DNA of 64,000 bases, from positions 1,199,385-1,263,384 of the forward strand of contig NZ_CP069798.1 of the NCBI RefSeq assembly GCF_016894345.1, read 5' to 3'. The notes beneath the pieces were generated by a model that saw only the letters and a program-made list of their open reading frames with translations, ran no database searches and was not told the DNA's origin. Positions 54,453-62,720 of this stretch are shown here, one piece after another (positions within the stretch are counted from its first letter, which is position 1; the number at the start of each line of letters is the position of its first letter). This DNA is from Paralysiella testudinis. GTDB lineage: Bacteria; Pseudomonadota; Gammaproteobacteria; Burkholderiales; Neisseriaceae. A program made the translations under genes and the position numbers.

Positions 54453-55327
54453 GGGTCTGTTCACAATTACTTGTCATACCCTTGAATAAAAAAGAAACGC
54501 AGGCATAAAAGGAAGTTCTCACACCCCCCAATACACCTGCGATGCCCCGTACACTACTCAAAGATGAACATTGGACGAAGCTGTTACCTATTCTGCGTGA
54601 TTTGGGTATTTATAGCAAACCCAATTTGCGCAGAATTCTTGAAGGCATACTTCACAGAATAAGAACCGGCATACCGTGGCGGGATTTGCCCGAGTATTTC
54701 GGCAAGTATCATACTGTTTATACCGCTTATAACCGTTGGTCAGAAAAAGGCATTTTTACTGCAATCTTGAAACAGCTCAGCCAAGAGAGTGACTTGGAGT
54801 GGGTAGCCATAGACGGCAGTTATATCCGTGCTCACCAACACTGCGCCGCAGCCTCAGCGCTCAGTGCGCAAGAGGATCACGCAATCGGTATGAGCTGAGG
54901 CGGCAGAACCAGCAAGATTCATCTGGCTGTAGATGCTGCAGGCAATCCGATTGAGGTTATCGTTACTGCGGGCAATATCCATGATGTCACCGTTGCACCG
55001 GAGCTGCTTGACAATATCAACCTTACCGAAACTGAGTTGGTTAATGCGGACAAAGGTTACGATTCAGACCGGCTCAGGGAGCAAATAGAGCAAAGCGGTG
55101 CGAAAGCCAATATTCCCTATAAAAGAAATAGGGAAGAGAAAAATAAAGACATGGACTGGTATTTATATAAAATCAGGCATTTGGTAGAGAATGCCTTTTG
55201 CCGTTTGAAACATTTCCGAGCGATTGCCAGCCGTTACGATAAGCTGAAACGCAACTTCCACAGTACGGTTTTATTGGGGTGCATTGTGATGTGGTTACCT
55301 TTATGACAAGTAATTGTGAACAGGCCC
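54453..55327 (+). mobile_element. IS427-like insertion sequence, copy 2 (defective)
   Basis: Same ends as copy 1 except one mismatch in the right inverted repeat (CAGGCCC against CAGACCC). Flanked by TA. Separated from copy 3 by only 29 bases. Confidence 0.9.
54542..55306 (+). pseudogene. IS427-type transposase, copy 2, premature stop
   Basis: Otherwise the same 254 codons as copy 3, but CGA (Arg in GMSRGGRTSK) has become TGA at 54895-54897, ending the protein at 118 residues before two of the three catalytic residues. A single C-to-T change explains it. Confidence 0.93.
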
Positions 55328-55356
55328 TAGTGTAAGTATCAACGACTTCCAACCTA

Positions 55357-56232
55357 GGGTCTGTTCACAATTACTTGTCATACCCTTGAATAAAAAAGAA
55401 ACGCAGGCATAAAAGGAAGTTCTCACCCTCCCCCAATACACCTGCGATGCCCCGTACACTACTCAAAGATGAACATTGGACGAAGCTGTTACCTATTCTG
55501 CGTGATTTGGGTATTTATAGCAAACCCAATTTGCGCAGAATTCTTGAAGGCATACTTTACAGAATAAGAACCGGCATACCGTGGCGGGATTTGCCCGAGT
55601 ATTTCGGCAAATATCATACTGTTTATACCGCTTATAACCGTTGGTCAGAAAAAGGCATTTTTACTGCAATCTTGAAACAGCTCAGCCAAGAGAGTGACTT
55701 GGAGTGGGTAGCCATAGACGGCAGTTATATCCGTGCTCACCAACACTGCGCCGCAGCCTCAGCGCTCAGTGCGCAAGAGGATCACGCAATCGGTATGAGC
55801 CGAGGCGGCAGAACCAGCAAGATTCATCTGGCTGTAGATGCTGCAGGCAATCCGGTTGAGGTTATCGTTACTGCGGGCAATATCCATGATGTCACCGTTG
55901 CACCGGAGCTGCTTGACAACATCAACCTTACCGAAACTGAGTTGGTTAATGCGGACAAAGGTTACGATTCAGACCGGCTCAGGGAGCAAATAGAGCAAAG
56001 CGGTGCGAAAGCCAATATTCCCTATAAAAGCAATAGGGAAGAGAAAAATAAAGACATGGACTGGTATTTATATAAAATCAGGCATTTGGTAGAGAATGCC
56101 TTTTGCCGTTTGAAACATTTCCGAGCGATTGCCAGCCGTTACGATAAGCTGAAACGCAACTTCCACAGTACGGTTTTATTGGGATGCATTGTGATGTGGT
56201 TACCTTTATGACAAGTAATTGTGAACAGACCC
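55357..56232 (+). mobile_element. IS427-like insertion sequence, copy 3
   Basis: Full-length copy in the same orientation as copies 1 and 2, with perfect inverted ends and TA on both sides. It is in near-tandem with copy 2, which could allow joint movement or homologous deletion. Confidence 0.92.
55447..56211 (+). CDS. IS427-type transposase, copy 3
   Basis: A 254-aa intact DDE transposase with catalytic residues in VAIDGSY, NADKGYDS and LVENAFCRLK. It is the best template of the three copies, keeping the AA pair lost in copy 1 and the Arg codon lost in copy 2. It probably supplies transposase for all copies. Confidence 0.94.
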   Translation: MPRTLLKDEHWTKLLPILRDLGIYSKPNLRRILEGILYRIRTGIPWRDLPEYFGKYHTVYTAYNRWSEKGIFTAILKQLSQESDLEWVAIDGSYIRAHQHCAAASALSAQEDHAIGMSRGGRTSKIHLAVDAAGNPVEVIVTAGNIHDVTVAPELLDNINLTETELVNADKGYDSDRLREQIEQSGAKANIPYKSNREEKNKDMDWYLYKIRHLVENAFCRLKHFRAIASRYDKLKRNFHSTVLLGCIVMWLPL

Positions 56233-56322
56233 TAGTTGAATTGCTTCAGCCTTGATAATGAAGTTACTTGGCAGTTTTTCGGTCTGCTTTAAACTATCAA
56301 CCATATTATTTGTAGCAATAAA

Positions 56323-56646
56323 TTATTTCTTGCCAACATAAAACTCACCTTCTCCACTAAAAGATATCGATATATCGTACTCAAAATAAATTTTAATTAT
56401 TTGTTGTAAATCAATAAAAAAATCTTCTATATGCAACAAAGAAAGGCCGTTTAAAGTTTTATAAATAATTTTATCGTTTTCAATGCAATCATCAAATATT
56501 AACTCTTCACCTTTGTAAACCGACCATGATTTTTCCGAATTAAGAAACCATTCTTCCCCAGAAAGAGTTAGGGTTGAAAAATTCCAAGAAACATAATTTA
56601 AACTCAAAGGGAAAACCAAGTCTTTACTAATAAACGATGGATTCAT
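56323..56646 (-). CDS. hypothetical protein, immunity-like, 107 aa
   Basis: A very AT-rich gene for a small acidic protein (MNPSFISKDLVFPLSLNYVS at the start, SISFSGEGEFYVGKK at the end) with the alternating aromatic/acidic pattern usual in immunity proteins. It lies directly after the tail of what looks like a toxin gene on the same strand, one base apart. No family is recognised. Low GC relative to the adjacent recG suggests foreign origin. Confidence 0.6.
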   Translation of the reverse strand: MNPSFISKDLVFPLSLNYVSWNFSTLTLSGEEWFLNSEKSWSVYKGEELIFDDCIENDKIIYKTLNGLSLLHIEDFFIDLQQIIKIYFEYDISISFSGEGEFYVGKK

Positions 56647-56800
56647 TTATGGCTCCTGCTCGAAATGAGTAAGAGATCTTACTTCTGATTTCCAAGCTTT
56701 CTTTTCGTCAGAGGTGACTGGTCTCACACATGGCTGTGGAGGCTTTTCAGTCAAAGGGTTAATGGGTTCTCCATGTGCGTTTTGAAATACCGTTCTTAAT
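56647..56800 (-). pseudogene. C-terminal remnant of a possible polymorphic toxin
   Basis: About 50 codons on the minus strand, with AHGEPINPLTEKPPQPCVRP and SDEKKAWKSEVRSL, ending HFEQEP. The upstream part of the open frame reads through the dispersed palindrome at 56816-56842 and is not native. The NPLTEKPPQP phrasing is like the hinge before C-terminal toxin domains, but this is a weak argument. It is coupled to the immunity-like gene. Confidence 0.45.
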
Positions 56801-56815
56801 GGATTTTGAGTAAGC

Positions 56816-56842
56816 GTTGGGTTAGCGCGAGCGTAACCCAAC
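56816..56842. repeat. 27-bp near-perfect palindrome
   Basis: GTTGGGTTA-GCGCGAGCG-TAACCCAAC. Together with AACCTAACT/AGTTAGGTT (56861-56892) and CCGC-TT-GCGG followed by T's (about 56913-56929) it forms a cluster of hairpins between the toxin remnant and recG, probably a dispersed repeat and a transcript end at the border of the acquired region. Confidence 0.6.
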
Positions 56843-56985
56843 AAACAGCAGCCGTTGCCAAACCTAACTGAAACCCCCGCAAGAGTTAGGTTACGGCCTT
56901 AGTGACCTAACCCACCGCTTGCGGGTTTTTTATAGAATTATTGAGATTGAATCTACGGTATCTGTTCAGGCTGCCTGAAACCCCT

Positions 56986-59025
56986 TCATGCCCCCAAATA
57001 ATGTTCCCGGCTGGCCAGCCAGCGGCTAAGGTGTTTTTCCACCACCTCGGGCTGTTGTGCCAGCAGTTGCGGTGCCAGATTGCGGGCGGCTTCTAAAAGG
57101 GGCAGGTCTTCTTCCAGATTGGCAAAGCGCAGCATGGGCGCGCCGCTTTGGCGGGCGCCTAAAAATTCGCCCGGGCCGCGGATATTGAGGTCTTGGCGGG
57201 CGATTTCAAAGCCGTCGGTGTGCTCAAAAATCACTTTCAGCCGTGCTTTGGCTAAGTCGGATAAAGGCTCGGCAAACAGCAGCACGCACACGCTGGCGGC
57301 GGCACCGCGCCCCACGCGCCCGCGCAGTTGGTGCAGTTGCGCCAGCCCCATGCGCTCGGCGTGTTCAATCACCATTAAGCTGGCATTGGGCACATCCACG
57401 CCCACTTCAATCACGGTGGTGGCCACCAGAATATGCAGGCTGCCTGAAGAAAACGCCTGCATCACTGCGGCTTTTTCCGCCGCTTTTAAGCGCCCGTGTA
57501 CCAAGCCTACGCGTAAGTCGGCAAAGGCTGTCTGAAGCTGGGCATGGGTGTCGGTGGCGGTTTGCAGTTGCAGGGTTTCCGATTCTTCAATTAAGGGGCA
57601 CACCCAATACACTTGCCGCCCTTGCGCCACGGTGTGGCGCACAAAGCCTTCTACTTCTGCACGGCGGGCGTTGTTGACGAGCTTGGTTTTAATCGGTGTG
57701 CGCCCCGGCGGCAATTCGTCGATTATCGACACATCGAGGTCGGCAAAAAAACTCATCGCCAAGGTGCGCGGAATCGGGGTGGCCGACATCATTAGCTGAT
57801 GCACATCGGCGCCTTTGTCTTTCAGCGCCAGCCGCTGTGCCACGCCGAAGCGGTGCTGTTCGTCCACAATCACCAGCCCCAAGTTGTGAAACGCCACATC
57901 ATCTTGAAATAGGGCGTGGGTGCCGATGGCGAGCTGGGTGTTGCCGTTAGCCATATCGGCTTTGGCGGCGTCTTTGGCGCGCTTTTTCAGGCTGCCTGAA
58001 AGCCAGGCGATGTTCACACCCAAAGGCGCCAGCCATTGGCTGAACTTCAGATAATGTTGCTCGGCCAGTATTTCGGTGGGCGCCATCACGGCTACTTGAA
58101 AACCGGCTTCAATGGCGGCCAGCGCCGCCAGTGCGGCCACAATGGTTTTGCCGCTGCCCACATCGCCTTGCAGCAGGCGGTGCATGGGGTGTGGCTGTGC
58201 TAAATCGTGGCTGATTTCGGCTAGTGTGCGTTGCTGGGCGGCGGTGAGCGCAAACGGCAGTGCGGCCAGTAAAGGTGTGCTGAGCGATTGATTGCCGTGT
58301 ATCGGCGCCGCGCTGCCGCTCAGGCGTTTTTGCCGCGCCAGCCGCATGGATAATTGCTGTGCCAGCAGCTCGTCGAATTTCAGCCGTTGCCAAGCGGGTA
58401 GGGCGCCGTTTTGGATGTCGCGCACGCTCAATTCCGGCGGCGGTGCGTGCAATAAGGCCAAGCTTTCGGCCAGATGCGGCAGCTTGAGTTGGCTTAGCAA
58501 GGCATCGGGCAGGCTGTCGTGCAGCGGCAATTGGTTTAAGGCTGCCTGAATCAGGCGGCGCAAGGTGGGCTGATTCAGGCCGTTTACGGTGGGGTAAACC
58601 GGCGTTAGGCTTTCGGCCAGGCCTTGATGATCGGCGCTGCGGATTTTGGGGTGAATCATTTCATTGCCGAAAAAGCCGTGTTTGATTTCGCCCAAGGCGC
58701 GGATGCGGTTGCCCACCGCCAGTTGTTTTTGTTGGCTGGGATAAAAATGGATAAAGCGCAAAAACAATAGGCTGCCTGCAGCGTCTTCTACTTTTACGAG
58801 CAATTGCTTGCGTGGGCGGAATTGCACTTCTTGATGAACCACTTCGGCTTCGATTTGCACCGGTGTGGCCAGCGGCGCATCGGCAATCGGGGTGATGTGG
58901 GTTTCGTCTTCGTAGCGCAGCGGCAGGTGCAGCACCAAATCCCACAAGGTGTGGATGTGCAGCTTGGCCAGTTTTTTGGCGCTGGCTTCGGTAATGCCGA
59001 GCTGTTTTTGGGTTTCCGGAGTCAT
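56986..59025 (-). CDS. recG: ATP-dependent DNA helicase RecG
   Basis: A 679-aa helicase that remodels stalled replication forks and Holliday junctions. An N-terminal wedge (OB) domain lies in residues 1-170, then Walker A LLQGDVGSGKTIVA, the DExH box IVDEQHRFGVAQR, motif III MSATPIPRTLAMS, and C-terminal motifs ATTVIEVGVDVPNA and QLRGRVGRG. Length is normal for the family. Several DUS copies lie inside the coding sequence. It marks the return to the core genome after the accessory region. Confidence 0.97.
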   Translation of the reverse strand: MTPETQKQLGITEASAKKLAKLHIHTLWDLVLHLPLRYEDETHITPIADAPLATPVQIEAEVVHQEVQFRPRKQLLVKVEDAAGSLLFLRFIHFYPSQQKQLAVGNRIRALGEIKHGFFGNEMIHPKIRSADHQGLAESLTPVYPTVNGLNQPTLRRLIQAALNQLPLHDSLPDALLSQLKLPHLAESLALLHAPPPELSVRDIQNGALPAWQRLKFDELLAQQLSMRLARQKRLSGSAAPIHGNQSLSTPLLAALPFALTAAQQRTLAEISHDLAQPHPMHRLLQGDVGSGKTIVAALAALAAIEAGFQVAVMAPTEILAEQHYLKFSQWLAPLGVNIAWLSGSLKKRAKDAAKADMANGNTQLAIGTHALFQDDVAFHNLGLVIVDEQHRFGVAQRLALKDKGADVHQLMMSATPIPRTLAMSFFADLDVSIIDELPPGRTPIKTKLVNNARRAEVEGFVRHTVAQGRQVYWVCPLIEESETLQLQTATDTHAQLQTAFADLRVGLVHGRLKAAEKAAVMQAFSSGSLHILVATTVIEVGVDVPNASLMVIEHAERMGLAQLHQLRGRVGRGAAASVCVLLFAEPLSDLAKARLKVIFEHTDGFEIARQDLNIRGPGEFLGARQSGAPMLRFANLEEDLPLLEAARNLAPQLLAQQPEVVEKHLSRWLASREHYLGA

Positions 59026-59140
59026 GGCAAGGCGGGCAGGTGGCGTTCAGGCAGCCATTGTAAACGATTTGGCCATTGGCTTGTGCTGGCGGGCTGCGGC
59101 ATTCATAATAGGCACCTTGATTTATGTGATGGGAATGAAC

Positions 59141-59497
59141 ATGATGCACCAAACCACCCGCCAACAGATTAAAACCACATTCTGCGCCTTGCTGCTGGCC
59201 ACAGCGATGCCGCTGATGGCCGCACCGGCTACACCCACCACCCAAGCCGTGGCCGCGCCCATCTGGATTGATGTGCGCACCCCGGCGGAATATGCCCAAG
59301 GTCATTTGCCCGGCGCCATCAATATCCCGCTGAATGAAATCGAGGCGCGCATTGGCAGCGTGGCGGCGGATAAAAACACGCCGCTGATGCTGTATTGCCG
59401 CAGCGGCAACCGCTCCGGCCAGGCGCAAAAGATTTTGCAAAATAAAGGCTATACCCAAGTGGAAAACAAAGGTGCTTATCAGGATTTGCGCCGCTGA
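59141..59497 (+). CDS. secreted single-domain rhodanese
   Basis: A 118-aa protein: a signal peptide (IKTTFCALLLATAMPLMAAP) followed by one rhodanese domain with WIDVRTPAEYAQGHLPGAINIP and the active-site loop LYCRSGNRSGQAQKIL, where Cys is the sulfur carrier. It resembles periplasmic PspE-type sulfurtransferases. GGGA lies 6-9 bases before ATG 59141; other in-frame ATGs at 59129, 59135 and 59144 are possible. The YceI gene follows 21 bases later. Confidence 0.85.
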   Translation: MMHQTTRQQIKTTFCALLLATAMPLMAAPATPTTQAVAAPIWIDVRTPAEYAQGHLPGAINIPLNEIEARIGSVAADKNTPLMLYCRSGNRSGQAQKILQNKGYTQVENKGAYQDLRR

Positions 59498-59518
59498 TTG
59501 ATTAGGAAAGGATAAGCC

Positions 59519-60085
59519 ATGATGCTTAAAACCACCACTACAATGGCCTTGCTGCTGCTGGCCACCACTGCATTGGCCGATGAATACACCATCGACCCGG
59601 CACACGCCAATGCCCGCTTTGCCATCGACCATTTCGGCACCAGCACCAACCACGGCGGCTTTTACAACCTCACCGGCACGGTGAAATACGATGCGGCGGC
59701 GCAAACCGGCTTTGTCGATATCACCATTCCGGTGAGCAGCTTAAATAGCGGCAACAGCCGCTTCGATACCCATTTGAAAAGCGCCGATTTATTCAATGCC
59801 GCCGAATATCCGGTGATGCGTTTTGTATCGAAACAATGGCATTTTGCCGATGGCAAAGTGAGCCGTGTGGATGGCTTTTTAACTTTACTGGGGCAAACCC
59901 GTCCACTCAGCCTTACCGCCACCAAGTTCAATTGCTATCAAAGCCCGATTTTGCAAAAGCCGGTGTGCGGCGGCGATTTTGAAACCACGCTAGACCGCAC
60001 CCAATGGGGCATGAATTATCTGGTGAATATGGGCATGAGCAAAAATGTGAAGCTGAATATTCAGATTGAGGCCGCGAAAAAATAA
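59519..60085 (+). CDS. YceI-family periplasmic lipid-binding protein
   Basis: A 188-aa protein with a signal peptide (cleavage near TALA-DEYTI) and a YceI lipocalin-like barrel: YTIDPAHANARFAIDHFG, GFVDITIPVSSLNSG, RFDTHLKSADLFNAAEYPVMRF and the closing QWGMNYLVNMGMSKNVKL. Such proteins bind polyisoprenoid lipids. AGGAAAGGATAAGCC precedes the ATG. It follows the rhodanese gene and ends exactly where a MITE begins; the stop codon lies at the MITE edge. Confidence 0.92.
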   Translation: MMLKTTTTMALLLLATTALADEYTIDPAHANARFAIDHFGTSTNHGGFYNLTGTVKYDAAAQTGFVDITIPVSSLNSGNSRFDTHLKSADLFNAAEYPVMRFVSKQWHFADGKVSRVDGFLTLLGQTRPLSLTATKFNCYQSPILQKPVCGGDFETTLDRTQWGMNYLVNMGMSKNVKLNIQIEAAKK

Positions 60086-60188
60086 TACCAATCCTAAAAA
60101 ATAACCTAACTGCGTTGGCTCGCCTTGCCTTACTACTTGTACTGTCTGCGGCTCGCCGCCTTGTTATCTTATTTTTTAGAATTGGTAT
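60085..60188. repeat. Correia-like MITE 1 with IS630-type ends
   Basis: 104 bp. The ends are ATACCAATCCTAAAAAATAA and, inverted, ATTTTTTAGAATTGGTAT. The interior has TGCGTTGGCTCGCCTTGCC and TGTACTGTCTGCGGCTCGCC, like the Correia core. The same ends are found on the IS630-family copies, and a sister copy lies at 61984-62085. Confidence 0.82.
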
Positions 60189-60305
60189 AAATTCAGGCTA
60201 CCTGAAAAACGGGTTAACAAGTGATAAAAGCCTGTTTGCAATTTTTTATTGAGCCGCTTCAGCGCATCAACAAGCGCTAATGGCAATAATGATAAGGAGA
60301 ACACC

Positions 60306-60857
60306 ATGCCGCACCATGTCCGACACATCGCCTTGATTGTGGGCAGCCTGCGCCGCGATTCGATAAACCGCAAAGTGGCCGACTATATCACCGGCGTGGC
60401 GCCGCAGCGCTGGCAAATCAGTGAAATCGAAATCGGCGACCTGCCTTTGTATAATCAGGATTTAGACGCCGAGCCGATTGAAGCCTATGAGCGCGTGCGC
60501 GGGCAAATTGCGGCGGCGGATGTGGTGTTGGTGGTGAGCCCCGAGCACAACCGCAGCGTACCGGCGGCGGTAAAAAATATCTTGGATATTGCCTCGCGCC
60601 CGGCCGGGCGTGGCGTGTGGGCCGGCAAAAAAGCGGCGGTGGTAACTGCTTCGCCCGGCGTTTACGGCGGTTTGTCGGCCGGATTGCATTTGCGTCAGAT
60701 TTTGCAGGCGCTGGGCGTGTCGGTATTGGTGGCGCCGGAAGTCTACCTCAGCCGCGCCTTTGATGCGCTGGACGAACAAGGGCAGCTCACCGATGCGCGT
60801 GCATTGGCATTGTTAAACCGGTTTGTGCAGGCGCTGGATGCTTGGTTGGTGGATTAA
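60306..60857 (+). CDS. NAD(P)H-dependent FMN reductase
   Basis: A 183-aa flavodoxin-fold enzyme of the NADPH:FMN reductase/azoreductase family. The FMN phosphate loop is VGSLRRDSINRKVADY; VVSPEHNRSVPAAVKNILDIASR and ASPGVYGGLSAGLHLRQIL are the other family blocks. Such enzymes reduce flavins, quinones, azo dyes or chromate. AAGGAGAACACC precedes ATG 60306, which I prefer over the longer frame from 60249. The MITE lies between it and the YceI gene. Confidence 0.9.
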   Translation: MPHHVRHIALIVGSLRRDSINRKVADYITGVAPQRWQISEIEIGDLPLYNQDLDAEPIEAYERVRGQIAAADVVLVVSPEHNRSVPAAVKNILDIASRPAGRGVWAGKKAAVVTASPGVYGGLSAGLHLRQILQALGVSVLVAPEVYLSRAFDALDEQGQLTDARALALLNRFVQALDAWLVD

Positions 60858-60957
60858 ATGATCGCTGCCGTACCGCAGTCGTATATATACGTTTCAGGCA
60901 GCCTTGATACACAACTGCGTAACTTCAGGTCAATATTGCAAAAATCGGAGCTTGTTT

Positions 60958-61842
60958 ATGGCTGACTCAATACTCAAACTCACCGCCCACACCAAAGACG
61001 TGGGCGGCATCCCTGTGGCGCGGCTGTTGCCGCAGGCCAAAAAACGCACCATCGGCGCATGGTGTTTTCTGGATCACGCTGGCCCCAGCGTGTTTGCACC
61101 GGGCGAGCCCGGTTTGCAGGTGGGCAGCCATCCGCACATTAATCTGCAAACCTTTACCTGGATGCTGGCGGGCGAAGTGCTGCACAAAGACAGCTTGGGC
61201 AATGAAATGCTGATTAAAGGCAATCAGGTTAATCTGATGACCGCGGGCAGCGGCATCAGCCACACCGAGCAAACCCCGCCGCACAGCCGTGAGCTGCACG
61301 CGGTGCAATTGTGGATTGCCTTGCCCAAAGATCAAACCATCGCCCCGGCTTTTCAAAACTACCCCGAGCTGCCAATGTGGTCGGCAGGCGGCGTCGACTA
61401 TGTGCTCACCACCGGCAGTTTTGGCGGCCACACCGCGCCCACGCAGCAATATTCACCGATTGTGGGTGTGGATTTAAAAATCGCCAGTGCCGGTGCGCGA
61501 GTATTAAGCCTCAACCCGGCTTTTGAATACGGCTTTTTGGTATTAAAAGGCTGCCTGAAACTGGATGAGGAAACCTTTGGTGCCGATGAGCTGGCCTATA
61601 TTGCACCGGGGCAGCGCGAGCTGGCCATCCACACCGAGGCCGACACCCACATCATGCTGATTGGCGGCGAGCCGCTGGATTTCGAGCCGGTGATTTGGTG
61701 GAATTTTGTTGCCGCCAACAAGGCCGATATTGAAACCGCCAGCCAAGATTGGAACCAACACAGCGAGCGCTTCGGCCATATCGACACCGAGCTTAAACGC
61801 TTGGTGGCGCCCGCCGTGCCATGGGCAGGCAGCAACACATAA
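60958..61842 (+). CDS. pirin-family protein
   Basis: A 294-aa double cupin. The N-terminal metal-binding cupin has HPHINLQTFTWMLAGEVLHKDSLGNE and LMTAGSGISHTEQ (three His and one Glu ligand expected); the C-terminal cupin contains IGGEPLDFEPVIWWNFV. Bacterial pirins may act as quercetin dioxygenases or stress-related regulators; which applies here is unknown. ATG 60958 follows GGAG. One DUS lies upstream and one inside the coding sequence (GCLKLDEE). Confidence 0.92.
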   Translation: MADSILKLTAHTKDVGGIPVARLLPQAKKRTIGAWCFLDHAGPSVFAPGEPGLQVGSHPHINLQTFTWMLAGEVLHKDSLGNEMLIKGNQVNLMTAGSGISHTEQTPPHSRELHAVQLWIALPKDQTIAPAFQNYPELPMWSAGGVDYVLTTGSFGGHTAPTQQYSPIVGVDLKIASAGARVLSLNPAFEYGFLVLKGCLKLDEETFGADELAYIAPGQRELAIHTEADTHIMLIGGEPLDFEPVIWWNFVAANKADIETASQDWNQHSERFGHIDTELKRLVAPAVPWAGSNT

Positions 61843-61945
61843 AAGCACCGGTAGATATGGGCAAAACGGCCGCCATTGATTACAATAAGCGCCGTTTGTA
61901 TCAATATTTTGCAATGCAGCATAAACGTGCCAAAATGGCGTATTG

Positions 61946-61974
61946 GGCTGCCTGAAACCTTTTCAGGCAGCCTC
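61946..61974 (+). terminator. inverted-DUS hairpin after the pirin gene
   Basis: GGCTGCCTGAAA and TTTTCAGGCAGCC with a 2-base loop. It lies about 100 bases after the stop. Confidence 0.65.
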
Positions 61975-61983
61975 ATCAATATA

Positions 61984-62085
61984 ATACCGATTATATAAAA
62001 TAAGATAACAAGCGGCCAGCCGCAGACAGTATAGGTATACGGCAAGGCGAGCCAACGCAGTTAGGTTGTTTTATAGAATTGGTAT
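61984..62085. repeat. Correia-like MITE 2 with IS630-type ends, upstream of ppa
   Basis: 102 bp, in the opposite internal orientation to MITE 1 when compared by core sequence. Ends ATACCGATTATATAAAATAA and AGAATTGGTAT. Its right end is 43 bases from the ppa start, so it forms most of the ppa upstream region and could carry its promoter. Confidence 0.8.
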
Positions 62086-62128
62086 GGCAAGCATATTTTC
62101 AACAAAAACAAGCAAGGAGCAACACAGC

Positions 62129-62662
62129 ATGGCCGATTTCAATCAAATTCTCGATGCCGGTGACGTAGACGGCGGCTTGATTAACGTGGTGGTGGAAATT
62201 CCCGTGGGTTCCAACCACAAAATCGAATGGAACCGCCGCATCGGCGCGATGAAACTGGATCGCGTAGAGCCGCTGATTTTTGCCAAACCTACCAACTACG
62301 GTTTTATTCCGCAAACCTTAGACGAAGATGGCGACGAATTGGATGCGCTGATCATTACCGACCAACCGCTCGCCACCGGCATTTATCTGCAAGCGCGCGT
62401 GATTGGCGTGATGAAATTTGTGGACGACGGTGAAGTGGACGACAAAGTGGTGGTGGTGCCCGCCGACGACCGCCACACCGGCAATGCCATCCAAACCTTG
62501 GCCGATTTGCCGCCGCAATTGATTAAGCAGATTGAATTTCACTTCAACAACTACAAAGCCCTGAAAAAACCGGGCAGCACTCAAGTGACCCATTGGGGTG
62601 ATATTGACGAAGCCAAAGCGGTGATTCGCGAATCACAACACCGCTGGACAGCGGAAAAATAA
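62129..62662 (+). CDS. ppa: inorganic pyrophosphatase, family I
   Basis: A 177-aa soluble hydrolase that splits pyrophosphate released in biosynthesis. Family I signatures are present: VVVEIPVGSNHKIEWN, NYGFIPQTL and the metal-binding DEDGDELDALI, then VPADDRHTGNAI and the closing FHFNNYKALKKPG. AAGGAG precedes ATG 62129. The longer frame to 62066 begins in the MITE and is not native. The gene ends at a palindromic DUS pair. Confidence 0.95.
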   Translation: MADFNQILDAGDVDGGLINVVVEIPVGSNHKIEWNRRIGAMKLDRVEPLIFAKPTNYGFIPQTLDEDGDELDALIITDQPLATGIYLQARVIGVMKFVDDGEVDDKVVVVPADDRHTGNAIQTLADLPPQLIKQIEFHFNNYKALKKPGSTQVTHWGDIDEAKAVIRESQHRWTAEK

Positions 62663-62684
62663 AGCTGTATCGCTTAATGTACGC

Positions 62685-62712
62685 TTTCAGGCAGCCTTAA
62701 GGCTGCCTGAAA
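62685..62712. terminator. 28-bp palindromic DUS pair after ppa
   Basis: TTTCAGGCAGCCTT is followed directly by AAGGCTGCCTGAAA, a perfect palindrome with the two DUS tail to tail. No T run follows, so a terminator role is less sure than for the other pairs. Confidence 0.55.
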
Positions 62713-62720
62713 GCCAAGTT

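Larger units (their letters stand above)
35115..56950. mobile_element. acquired region: decayed secretion/conjugation element with nested IS copies
   Basis: Bounded by core genes sspB and recG. The stretch is more AT-rich, nearly free of DUS, and carries ssb, VirB-like and Dot/Icm-like genes, four toxin-antitoxin-type modules, an orphan immunity-like gene and at least seven IS copies or fragments. No integrase, relaxase, VirD4 or clear att repeats were found, so it is probably a remnant or a composite of several insertions. The exact ends are not defined. Confidence 0.7.
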
